This document shows positions 8,939-17,102 of a DNA stretch of 50,839 bases, piece by piece. The position numbers were made by a program, and so were the translations under genes. Below the pieces are notes generated by a model. It was not told the origin of the DNA. It searched no databases and saw only the letters and a program-made list of their open reading frames with translations. The DNA comes from Actinobacteria bacterium OK074 (GTDB taxonomy: Bacteria > Actinomycetota > Actinomycetes > Streptomycetales > Streptomycetaceae). Positions within the stretch are counted from its first letter, which is position 1. Each line of letters starts with the position of its first letter. The stretch covers positions 1-50,839 of the forward strand of contig LJCV01000271.1 in assembly GCA_001298575.1 (NCBI GenBank). The letters are read 5' to 3'.

Positions 8939-10630
8939 ATGAGCACCCAGCACAACGCCGACGCCCCTGCCCAGGCCGCCCGCTCCCGCACCGCCGTCGC
9001 CGACCGGCGCGGCGACTGGTGGCGGCACGCGGTCATCTACCAGGTCTATCCGCGCAGTTTCGCCGACTCCGACGGCGACGGCATGGGCGACCTGGCCGGC
9101 GTCCGCGCCCGGCTGCCGTACCTGCGCGACCTCGGCGTGGACGCCGTGTGGCTCAGCCCCTTCTACGCCTCCCCGCAGGCCGACGCCGGTTACGACGTCG
9201 CCGACTACCGGGTCGTCGACCCCATGTTCGGCACCCTCCACGACGCCGACGCCCTCATCCGCGACGCCCACGCGCTGGACCTGCGGATCATCGTCGACCT
9301 GGTGCCCAACCACTCCTCCGACCAACACGAGTGGTTCAAACGGGCGTTGGCCGAAGGCCCCGGCTCCGCCGCGCGCAACCGCTACCACTTCCGCCCCGGC
9401 AAGGGCGCCCACGGCGAACTCCCGCCCAACGACTGGGAGTCCATCTTCGGCGGCCCCGCCTGGACCCGTGTCACCGAACCGGACGGCACACCGGGGGAGT
9501 GGTACCTGCACCTCTTCGCGCCCGAGCAGCCCGACTTCGACTGGGAACACCCCGCCGTCGGCGACGAGTTCCGGTCCATCCTGCGCTTCTGGCTCGACCT
9601 GGGCGTGGACGGCTTCCGCATCGACGTGGCCCACGGCCTGGTGAAGGCGGCCGGACTGCCCGACCTCGGCACCCGCGACCAGGTGAAGCTGCTGGGCAAC
9701 GATGTCATGCCGTTCTTCGACCAGGACGGTGTCCACGAGATCTACCGCCAGTGGCGCACCGTCCTCGACGAATACGCGGGCGACCGCATCTTCGTCGCCG
9801 AGGCGTGGACCCCGACCATCGAGCGCACCGCGAACTACGTCCGCCCCGACGAACTCCACCAGGCGTTCAACTTCCAGTACCTGAGCACGTATTGGGACGC
9901 CGCCGAACTCCGCGAGGTCGTCGACCGCACCCTCGACGCGATGCGCCCGGTCGGCGCCCCCGCCACCTGGGTGCTGTCCAACCACGACGTCACCCGGCAC
10001 GCCACCCGCTTCGCCAACGAAGCGGGCCTCGGCACCCAGATCCGCCTCGCCGGTGACCGCGCACTCGGGCTGCGCCGGGCCCGCGCCGCCACCCTGCTGA
10101 TGCTCGCGCTGCCCGGCTCCGCATACCTCTACCAGGGCGAGGAGTTGGGCCTCCCGGACGTCGTCGACCTCCCCGACGAGGTGCGCCAGGACCCGGCCTA
10201 CTTCCGCGGCGCGGGCCAGGACGGCTTCCGCGACGGCTGCCGGGTCCCCATCCCGTGGACCCGCACGGGACCGTCGTACGGCTTCGGCGACGGCGGGAGC
10301 TGGCTGCCGCAGCCGGACGGCTGGGGCGAGTTGAGCGTCGAGGCCCAACAGGGCGTGGCGGGCTCGACGTTGGAGCTGTACCGCGCGGCGCTCGCGGTCC
10401 GGCGCGCGCAGCCCGACCTGGGCGCGGGCGAGAGCGTCGAGTGGCTGCGCGCCCCCGAGGGCGTACTCGCCTTCCGCCGGGGGGAGTTCGTGTGCGTCGC
10501 GAACACGAGCGGTGAGGCGGTGCGCACCCCGGCGTACGGCCGCGTCCTGGTCGCCAGCGACGAGGTGACCCTCGTGAACGACGAGGCGAAGCTCCCGGCG
10601 GACGCGACGGTCTGGTTCACCACGGCCTGA
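8939..10630 (+). CDS. aglA: Alpha-glucosidase (GH13), AglA-type
   Basis: A 563-residue cytoplasmic GH13 enzyme that releases glucose from imported maltose and maltodextrins. The barrel motifs are in order: DLVPNHSS; GFRIDVAHG with the nucleophile Asp near residue 229; VAEAW with the acid/base Glu near 288; and SNHD with the third acidic residue near 350. There is no signal peptide: the first 25 residues are polar and lead to the family opening WWRHAVIYQVYPRSF. It is the last gene of the mal operon. The ATG at 8939 is preceded by AAGGA. Oligo-1,6-glucosidase activity is a possible alternative. Confidence 0.92.
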   Translation: MSTQHNADAPAQAARSRTAVADRRGDWWRHAVIYQVYPRSFADSDGDGMGDLAGVRARLPYLRDLGVDAVWLSPFYASPQADAGYDVADYRVVDPMFGTLHDADALIRDAHALDLRIIVDLVPNHSSDQHEWFKRALAEGPGSAARNRYHFRPGKGAHGELPPNDWESIFGGPAWTRVTEPDGTPGEWYLHLFAPEQPDFDWEHPAVGDEFRSILRFWLDLGVDGFRIDVAHGLVKAAGLPDLGTRDQVKLLGNDVMPFFDQDGVHEIYRQWRTVLDEYAGDRIFVAEAWTPTIERTANYVRPDELHQAFNFQYLSTYWDAAELREVVDRTLDAMRPVGAPATWVLSNHDVTRHATRFANEAGLGTQIRLAGDRALGLRRARAATLLMLALPGSAYLYQGEELGLPDVVDLPDEVRQDPAYFRGAGQDGFRDGCRVPIPWTRTGPSYGFGDGGSWLPQPDGWGELSVEAQQGVAGSTLELYRAALAVRRAQPDLGAGESVEWLRAPEGVLAFRRGEFVCVANTSGEAVRTPAYGRVLVASDEVTLVNDEAKLPADATVWFTTA

Positions 10631-10768
10631 TGATCCGTCAACTCCGGTCTGGTACGGCGGTGTTGCGGCTGACGTGAGGTGCGGCCGGTAACAGGCGTGC
10701 GGTCGGCGTGCTCGGTGCGTGAGGGGTTGACGCTCACCGGGCACGCCCCTACGTTCCGTTCTCACCAT

Positions 10769-10782
10769 GGGGAGCGCTCCCA
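10769..10782 (+). promoter_or_regulatory. CebR-box-like palindrome at the start of the GH30 remnant
   Basis: GGGGAGCGCTCCCA matches the 14-bp cellobiose-repressor (CebR) consensus TGGGAGCGCTCCCA at 13 positions. It overlaps the first possible start codon of the decayed GH30-like gene, as expected for a sugar-repressed glycanase gene. Confidence 0.6.
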
Positions 10783-11660
10783 TGACGGGACGGATCATGC
10801 TGCGCAGACTCAGAACATGGACGCTGACCCCGGCGGCCCCACCGCCACCCCCAAGTACGTCTGGGACCACTACGACAAGGGCCAGGTCTGGCTCGCCCAG
10901 CAGGCCAAGGCGTACGGCGTGAACCGCTTCTACGCCGACGCCTGGACCGCCCCCGGCTACATGAAAACGAACGGCACCGACGCCAACGGCGTTACCCTGT
11001 GCGGCCTTTCGGGCGCCACCTGCGCGAGCGGCGACTGGCGCACGGCGTACGCGAACTACCTGGTGCGGTACGCCAAGTCCTACGCCCAGGAGGGCATCGC
11101 GGTCACCGACCTCGGGTTCACCAACGAACCCGACCGGACGGCCACGTACGACTCGATGCGGCTGACGCCCGCCCAGGCCGTCGAGTTCACCAAGGTGTTC
11201 GGGCCGATCGCCAACGCGGCCGGATACCGGGTGAGTTGCTGCGACTCCTTCGGCTGGAGCCGGCAGAAGGCGTACAGCGGTGCCATCGAGGCCGACCCCG
11301 CCGCCCGCAACCTGGTCACCACGCACACCGGCCACACCTACGCCGGCCCCGTCGACGGCCCCCTGCCCACCGCGCACCGCACCTGGATGTCGGAGTGGTC
11401 GCCCGACGGCACCACCCGGGGCCTGATCCAGATGGACGCGACAGCTACCACGTCTCCAAACGCCTCTGGGCGCTGGCCAGTTACAGCCGCTTCGTCCGGC
11501 CGGGCGCCACCCGCATCGGCGCCACGACGGGCGACGCCAACCTCAAACTGTCGGCGTTCCGCAACACCGACGGCTCCGTGACGCTCGTCGCGCTGAACGC
11601 GGCCACCAGCGCGAGCCAGGTGTCCGTCGGCCTCCACAACACCGGGATCAGCAGCGGGAC
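10782..11660 (+). pseudogene. Decayed GH30-like glycoside hydrolase gene
   Basis: The frame after 10816 reads like the body of a secreted GH30-type hemicellulase: AYGVNRFYADAWTAPGYMK, the acid/base motif FTNEPD, and MSEWS with the expected nucleophile Glu. Several lesions are visible. The apparent signal-peptide start (MLRRLRTWTLTP at 10797) is joined out of frame to the body. The segment between MSEWSPDGTT and RGLIQMD appears shortened. A one-base loss near 11437 shifts the frame, which resumes as SYHVSKRLWALASYSRFV. The C-terminal end is cut after SVGLHNTG and runs into the GH62 remnant. The subfamily and the lost lengths are recalled from family knowledge and need alignment. Confidence 0.75.
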
Positions 11661-12287
11661 GGACTCGCCCTGCTGCTGGGCGTGTTGGCAGCCCCGTCGA
11701 CCGCCGTACCCGAGGCCGCCGCCGCGCTGCCCGGCAGTTTCCAGTGGACGTCGAGCGGGGCGCTGATCTCCCCGAAGTCGGACGCCACCCACAGCCTCAC
11801 CGCGGTCAAGGACCCGACGGTGGTGTACTACGGCGGCAAGTGGCTCGTCCACGGCAGCACGACCAACGCGGCCGGCGCCTACAGCCTCGTCCACACCAGC
11901 TTCACCGACTGGTCGCAGGCGGCCTCGGCACCGTACGAACTCACCGGGTCCAACAGCTACTTGATGCTCGTCGAGGCCATCGGCAGTAACGGCAGGCGCT
12001 CCTTCCGCTCCTGGACGGCGACCTCGCTCACCGGCACGTGGACCGCGCTCGCCGACACCGAGGCCAACCCCTTCGCGCGCTCCACGAACGTCACCTTCGG
12101 CGGCACGGCGTGGACCCAGGACATCAGCCACGGCGAGCTGGTCCGCGACGGCACCGACCAGAACCTCACCGTCAGCCCGTGCCATCTCCAGTACCTCTAC
12201 CAGGGGTTGGACCCCGCCGCCACGGGCTCGTACAACACGCTCCCGTGGCGGCTTGGCCTGCTCACACAGACGAACTCCAGCTGCTGA
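11655..12287 (+). pseudogene. Truncated GH62 alpha-L-arabinofuranosidase remnant
   Basis: This frame encodes the hydrophobic half of a signal peptide without a start (GLALLLGVLAAPSTA). The GH62 N-terminal segment follows (FQWTSSGALISPKSDATH, VVYYGGKW) and then the family C-terminus (YLMLVEAIGS, FRSWTATSLTG, ISHGELVRDG, PWRLGLLTQTN). The intervening 100 or so residues of the five-bladed propeller are missing: FTDWSQAASAP jumps directly to YELTGSN. Total length is about 200 residues against roughly 300 for the domain. It has no start codon of its own and is fused to the GH30 remnant. Intact GH62 enzymes remove arabinose from arabinoxylan; this copy cannot fold as one. It ends 6 bases from the amylase stop. 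Confidence 0.78.
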
Positions 12288-12293
12288 GTCCGC

Positions 12294-14369
12294 TCACTGC
12301 CAGCTGTCGCTCGTGGTGTACCCGGACGAACTGCCCGTCGTGTACGAGCGGTTCGTCCCGGACTCCCAGGTCACGTTCCCCGAGGCGTCCTTCTTGACGT
12401 ACTTGTACGTGAAGGCCGTGCTCTTCGGCACGATCACCAGCTTGCTCCACGTCGGGTACGACGCCGACGACAGCGGGATCGCGTCCCCCGTGTTCCAGGA
12501 GCCGAGCGAGGCGACCGACCCGACGACGTAGACGTTCGTGCCGAGATTGGTGGTGGCGGTGACGTTGAAGGTGACGTCCGTCGCGTCCGAACTCGCCACG
12601 TTCCAGGTGTTGTTCAGGGTGAGCGCCGAACCGGCCGCGGTCGCCGGGCGGTTGGCGTTCGACTCCCAGGTGACGTTCCCGGCGGCGTCCTTCTTCAGGT
12701 ACTTGTAGGTGAACGAGGCGTTCGCCGGGACGCTCACCTGCCCCGACCACACCGGATAGCCGGACGACGACAGCTTGACCGCCTTCGCGGGGTCCCAGCC
12801 GCCCAGCGCGTCGATCGAGCCGACGACGTACACGTCGGTGCCGGAGGTGGTCGGCGCGTACGTGTTGAAGGTGGCCGTCACCGTCGCCGCACCGCCACCG
12901 CCGGTGTCGTCGCAGCCGACCGTGCAGGTGTAGGAGCCGTTGAAGAACGCGACCGCGCCCTTGGCGGGGACGGTGAGCGAGGCGCTGCCGCCCGAGACGG
13001 TGACCGTGCTGGTGCCGCCGTCGACGACGTTCGTGTACGTGCCGTCGGCCATGCCCGTCGTGAAGGTGTAAGTCGCCGCCGACGAAGCGTTGTTGAGGGC
13101 GAAGAAACCCTTGCCACTGCGCCCGAAGCCGATCACGTCCGAGGACTTGGTCTGCCAGTCGGAAATCGCGGCGGTGTCCACCGCGTTGTGCCAGGCGACC
13201 ATGCCGGAGACCGCCTTGTCGCGGTCCAGGCAGTACCAACTGCCCGAGCAGTCCGTGTCGTTGACGAAGCCGTTGGTGTTCGGCGGCGCCTCGTCGGAGA
13301 CGTTCCACTCCCAACTGGCGTACACCGTCGGTGTCGACCACGGGTAGGCCAGCTCGAAGAGGTTGGCCAGCTTGTAGGTGTCGCCGTCCTTGTACGACAG
13401 GTGCAGGCCGTTGCGTTCGGTGTCGTGGTTGGTGACGAAGGAGACCGAGTTCGCGGCCGGCAGGATCCCGCTGCCGCTGATCGACGCCAGGTCCGAAACG
13501 CTGCCCTGGAACGCCGACTTCAGCTTGCTCGCGTAGGCGAAGTCCAGGACGTCACCGGTGCCGTAGTAGTCGCTGGGCTCCGGGGTCGTGCCGGGGTAGA
13601 TCTCCTGGAAGACGTACGGGTCCTTGCCGGACGTCGTGTCCGTCAGCTTGGACTCGATGGCCGCCAGGTCGGTCTCGGGGATGTGCTTGGCCGCGTCGAC
13701 GCGGAACCCGTCGACGCCCAGGGCGAGTTGGGAGTTGAGGAAGTCGGCGATGCCGACGCGGACATGGTCCGACTCGGTCTTCAGGTCGGGCAGGCCGAGG
13801 AGTTCGCAGTTCTGGACCTGGGTCAGGTTCGCGTAGTCCTGGATCGTCAGGTCGGAGGTCGGGCACTGGGCGGAGGTGTGGTAGTCGGCCGGGTCCCAAT
13901 TGGGGGTGTCGTACTTGCTGGTGATCGTGGTGCCGTTGTAGCCGGTGCCGGTCTGGGCCGCGGTGTGGTTGATCACCGCGTCGGTGTAGACCTTCACCCC
14001 GGCGTTGTGGCAGGCGGTCACCATCGACGCGAACTGCGCCGCCGTACCGAAGCGGCTGTTCAGGTCGTAGGAGTAGGGCTGGTAGACGTCCCACCAGTAG
14101 TAGTTCGGCTGCTTGAGGGACTCGGCGGGCGGGGCCACCTGGACCGCGCCGTAGCCGACCGGGCCGAGCACGTTCGTGCACTCGGCGGCGACCGAAGTCC
14201 AGTTCCACTCCCACAGGTTGGCGATGACGTCGCCCTTCGCCGCGGTGTCCGCGGCGGCGGGGGCGGCGGGCAGGGCGAGTGCGCCCGCGAGGGCCAGGGC
14301 CCCGGCGGCCACGGCACTCGCCGTACGCCGGAAGGGACTTGGGGGACGCGGGGGTCGGTGTCTGGTCAT
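12294..14369 (-). CDS. Secreted alpha-amylase (GH13) with two CBM20 starch-binding domains
   Basis: A 691-residue exported endo-amylase. Residues 1-40 are a Sec signal with twin arginines in the basic part and an AAPAAA cleavage region. The catalytic barrel covers roughly 45-395, with DAVINH, GFRVD (nucleophile Asp225), FQEIY (acid/base Glu256) and TNHD (Asp316). A beta-sandwich domain C follows to about 485. Two starch-binding CBM20 repeats then occur at about 495-590 and 598-691, each with VYVVGS, LGxW and TWES signatures. The usual Streptomyces amylase has one CBM20. The ATG at 14369 directly precedes the signal. CTTGCAG repeats 110-130 bases upstream suggest MalR control. Raw-starch binding is inferred from the domains. 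Confidence 0.93.
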   Translation of the reverse strand: MTRHRPPRPPSPFRRTASAVAAGALALAGALALPAAPAAADTAAKGDVIANLWEWNWTSVAAECTNVLGPVGYGAVQVAPPAESLKQPNYYWWDVYQPYSYDLNSRFGTAAQFASMVTACHNAGVKVYTDAVINHTAAQTGTGYNGTTITSKYDTPNWDPADYHTSAQCPTSDLTIQDYANLTQVQNCELLGLPDLKTESDHVRVGIADFLNSQLALGVDGFRVDAAKHIPETDLAAIESKLTDTTSGKDPYVFQEIYPGTTPEPSDYYGTGDVLDFAYASKLKSAFQGSVSDLASISGSGILPAANSVSFVTNHDTERNGLHLSYKDGDTYKLANLFELAYPWSTPTVYASWEWNVSDEAPPNTNGFVNDTDCSGSWYCLDRDKAVSGMVAWHNAVDTAAISDWQTKSSDVIGFGRSGKGFFALNNASSAATYTFTTGMADGTYTNVVDGGTSTVTVSGGSASLTVPAKGAVAFFNGSYTCTVGCDDTGGGGAATVTATFNTYAPTTSGTDVYVVGSIDALGGWDPAKAVKLSSSGYPVWSGQVSVPANASFTYKYLKKDAAGNVTWESNANRPATAAGSALTLNNTWNVASSDATDVTFNVTATTNLGTNVYVVGSVASLGSWNTGDAIPLSSASYPTWSKLVIVPKSTAFTYKYVKKDASGNVTWESGTNRSYTTGSSSGYTTSDSWQ

Positions 14370-14727
14370 CTGCGGCTCCGGGGCGAGGGGGGAAGGTGCG
14401 ACAACTCGTGAGCGTGGGGCAGTTGAGAAGGGCACGTCAAGGCTGCTGCTGAAATTCCTTGCCGTGGATTTCAGAACTCTTGCAGCAAGGCTTGCAGGGG
14501 CAGTACCGTCGCGCCATGCCGTTCCGAGGGAGCGCGCACCGGGCGGAGAAGGCGCGGACTGTAGTGCCGATGCCCGGGCCGGTGGGCGGAATCCGGGCAT
14601 GTTCCCCGGTCCGTGGGACAGGTGTCCGCCGTTCTCCCCGTACGCCGTCCGGCGCATTACAGTGGGGGTGGCCTTCCGTTCCCGGGAGGTGCCACGACCA
14701 CCCCTTCCGGCCCAGAGGGCGCATCCC
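14370..14727. other. Divergent promoter region between the amylase and SpoIIE phosphatase genes
   Basis: This gene-free stretch holds the CTTGCAG operator cluster at 14479-14497, nearer the amylase. The phosphatase side contains no inverted repeat that I recognise and only a weak purine-rich stretch before its ATG. I see no credible small gene. Confidence 0.6.
14479..14497 (-). promoter_or_regulatory. Candidate MalR operator of the alpha-amylase gene
   Basis: CTTGCAG occurs at 14479-14485 and again at 14491-14497, with an opposed CTTGCTG between them on the other strand. The decamer TTGCAGCAAG is identical to the one in the malE promoter. It lies about 110 bases upstream of the amylase start. 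Confidence 0.7.
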
Positions 14728-16515
14728 ATGGACCGCAACGGCAAGCAGACCGACGCCACGGCGCGGACGGACTCCACCGTGCTCGTGGTCGACGACGTGC
14801 CCGCCAGCCGTTACGCGCTGGGCGCCGTACTCAGCCGCGCCGGGCACCGCGTCGTCCCCGTCGCCAGCGCCGGCGAGGCGCTCGGCGAACTCGACCTGCG
14901 GCTGCGCACGGGCACCCTGCCCGACGTCGCCCTCGTCGACGTCGGGCTGCCCGACATGGACGGCTTCGAACTCTGCCGCCGCCTCAAGTCCCAAGGCCCT
15001 ACAGCCGCGTTGCCCGTCGTGCACTTCTCCGCCGCGTCCGTCGCCCCCGTCGACCGCTGCCGGGGCCTGGACTCCGGCGGCGAGGCGTACCTGACGGTGC
15101 CCGCCGAACCGGAGGAGATCCAGGCCGTCGTCCGGGCCGCGCTGCGCGGCGCCCGGCTGCGCAACGGCGCGGAGGTCCTGGTCGGGCGGCTGAACCTGCT
15201 CTCCGAGGCCATCGTCGCGGTCCAAACGGCCCGCACACCACAGGAGTTGGCGTCCGCGGCGGCCGAGGGCACCGCCCGGCTGACCGGTTCGCCCGCCGCG
15301 GTGTTCGTGCTCGGCGAGGACGGCGAGCTGCACTCCGCGCTGTCCCCGCACCGGGCCCCCACGCTGCTGCCGGACGCCGCCGCGCACGAGGCGGTGGCCC
15401 GGGCGATCCGCGGCATCGCGGCGGACGGGCGCGGGGTGCTGGGTGAAGTCGGCGCGCCGGGTGGGGAGTTGGGCGGGGCGTTGGGCGCTGGTGCGGTGGG
15501 CGGGGGCGGTGATGTCGTCGGGGCGGTCGTCCCGGCCGGGCTGTGGCCGCCGGGGTTCTTCCGGGTCGGCTCGGCCGCCGACGCGGCGTACGCCGTGGTC
15601 TCCCGGATCCCGCAGGGCAAGGCGGCGGTGTGCCTGGCGGTGTCGGTGCGCTCGGAGCCCGTGCGTCCCGGTACGGCGGCCAACGGGGCCGCACGGGAAG
15701 GGAGTTCGGGTACGGCGGACGGTCCGGGCAGCCTGCCCCCGCAGTCCGACACACTCGTCGAACGGCTCGCCCACGCCACCGCGCTCGCCGCCGAACCCCT
15801 GCTCAAGTACCAGGCCGAACGCCATGTCGCGCTCACCCTCCAGCACAGTTTCCTGCCCCGGCCCGAGGACCTGCCGACCGTGCCGGGCGCCGAGATCGTC
15901 GTACGCTACGTGCCCGCGTCCCGGCAGACCGAGATCGGCGGCGACTTCTACACCGTGCTGCGCACCCCCGTCGGCCTGCTCACCGGCGTCGGCGACGTCG
16001 TCGGACACTCGCTGGACGCAGCCACCGTCATGGTCGAGATCCGCCACGCGCTGCGCGCCTACTGCGTCGAGGACCCCGACCCCGCCGTGCTCGTACGGCG
16101 GCTCGACCGCATGCTCCAGCACTACCACCCGGACATCACCGCCACCGTCTGCCTCGTCCTGGTGGACCCCGACCGCGGCCGGGTCCGCATCGCCAACGCG
16201 GGCCACATCCCGCCGCTGCTCATCCACAGCGACGGCACCGCGAAGTACGCCAAGGCCGCCGGCCCGCTCCTCGGGCTCGGCCTGCCGCGCCCGCGGGCCA
16301 CCGACAACGTTCTGCTGCCGTCCGACCGGCTCCTCATGATCACCGACGGCCTGATCGAGACCCGCGGCACCGACCTCACCGTCTCCATGGAGCAGCTCCG
16401 CACGGTGGCCGCGGGCGGCCCCGCCGACATCGGCGCCCTCTGCGACACGCTGCTGACCTGCTTCGGGCAGAACCCGCAGGACGACATCGCGCTGCTCGGA
16501 CTGCGTCTTCGCTGA
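14728..16515 (+). CDS. Receiver-domain SpoIIE/RsbU-type protein phosphatase
   Basis: A 595-residue cytoplasmic signalling protein. Residues 16-140 form a response-regulator receiver (acidic pair Asp22-Asp23, phosphoacceptor Asp71 in VDVGLPDMDG). A GAF-like region spans about 160-335. A PP2C/SpoIIE serine phosphatase lies at about 365-595, with GGDFY, GDVVGHS, NAGHIPP, ITDGLIE and the final DDIALL all present. Such proteins dephosphorylate anti-sigma-factor antagonists. The receiver's switch lysine appears replaced: the motif reads YLTVPAEP where YLTKP is expected. A hydrophobic Gly/Val-rich loop occurs near residues 240-275. Its partner is not encoded nearby. It is divergent from the amylase. 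Confidence 0.9.
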   Translation: MDRNGKQTDATARTDSTVLVVDDVPASRYALGAVLSRAGHRVVPVASAGEALGELDLRLRTGTLPDVALVDVGLPDMDGFELCRRLKSQGPTAALPVVHFSAASVAPVDRCRGLDSGGEAYLTVPAEPEEIQAVVRAALRGARLRNGAEVLVGRLNLLSEAIVAVQTARTPQELASAAAEGTARLTGSPAAVFVLGEDGELHSALSPHRAPTLLPDAAAHEAVARAIRGIAADGRGVLGEVGAPGGELGGALGAGAVGGGGDVVGAVVPAGLWPPGFFRVGSAADAAYAVVSRIPQGKAAVCLAVSVRSEPVRPGTAANGAAREGSSGTADGPGSLPPQSDTLVERLAHATALAAEPLLKYQAERHVALTLQHSFLPRPEDLPTVPGAEIVVRYVPASRQTEIGGDFYTVLRTPVGLLTGVGDVVGHSLDAATVMVEIRHALRAYCVEDPDPAVLVRRLDRMLQHYHPDITATVCLVLVDPDRGRVRIANAGHIPPLLIHSDGTAKYAKAAGPLLGLGLPRPRATDNVLLPSDRLLMITDGLIETRGTDLTVSMEQLRTVAAGGPADIGALCDTLLTCFGQNPQDDIALLGLRLR

Positions 16516-16607
16516 GGTGCGGCGGGCTCCGCCGGGGGGAGCGGTTACGGGTGGTGCGCGGCGGTTAGGGTGATGGTGACCGTCGTGGTACGAACAGGAG
16601 TACTTCC

Positions 16608-16964
16608 ATGCCGCAGATCACCGTCGACCACTCGGCGTCGCTCACCCCGGGGTTCGACCGGTCCGCGTTCGCGCTCGCGCTGCACGAGGAGGTCGTGCGG
16701 ACGGCTGCGGCGAAGCCGGAGGCTTGCAAGACGCAGTTCCGGGCCACCGAGGTGGCTTCTTATGCGTACGAGGCCGGGGGGCATGCGCTGGTGCACGTGG
16801 TGATTGGGCTGTTGGCCGGGCGGAGTGAAGAGACCAAGGCTCAACTGTCGGAGAACGTGCTGGAGTTGGTGCGGCGGTTTGTTGGCGATGGTGGGGGGTT
16901 GGGGGTGCATGCGGCTGTGGAGGTGCGGGAGTTGGATGCGTCTTATCGGAAGTTCGACGCGTAA
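16608..16964 (+). CDS. 5-carboxymethyl-2-hydroxymuconate isomerase-like tautomerase
   Basis: A 118-residue protein of the CHMI branch of the tautomerase superfamily. It starts MPQITVDHSASL, so proline 2 becomes the catalytic N-terminal base after methionine removal, as the family requires. It isomerises a carboxymethyl-hydroxymuconate in homoprotocatechuate degradation in characterised members, but no other gene of that pathway is nearby, so the substrate is open. Length is normal. The ATG follows AACAGGAGTACTTCC, with a good GGAG site. It is convergent with the TetR gene and is followed by repeat copy 2. Confidence 0.83.
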   Translation: MPQITVDHSASLTPGFDRSAFALALHEEVVRTAAAKPEACKTQFRATEVASYAYEAGGHALVHVVIGLLAGRSEETKAQLSENVLELVRRFVGDGGGLGVHAAVEVRELDASYRKFDA

Positions 16965-16985
16965 GGATTTGGGCGGTGGGGTGCG

Positions 16986-17075
16986 TTGGCGGGTGCGGGT
17001 GGGTGGGGGTTGCTCGCGCCCACGCGGCGGAGCCGCATATCGACACAGCCCCGCGCCCCTTGAAGGCGCCTGCGG
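16986..17075 (+). repeat. Dispersed 3'-end hairpin element, copy 2 (long type)
   Basis: Contains the GGTGGGGGTTGCTCGCGCCC tail, the inner hairpin GCGGC-GGA-GCCGC and the terminal hairpin CCCCGCGCCCC/GGCGC. It lies in the convergent gap between the isomerase and TetR genes, with the hairpin nearer the TetR stop. Confidence 0.75.
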
Positions 17076-17102
17076 CGCCATCGGGGCCCGAACCTCGGCA
17101 TC

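Noticed and set aside
8897..11377. 826-codon minus-strand open frame opposite aglA and the GH30 remnant
   Set aside because: Same codon-bias effect; no recognised motif or ribosome site, and the plus strand carries clear GH13 motifs.
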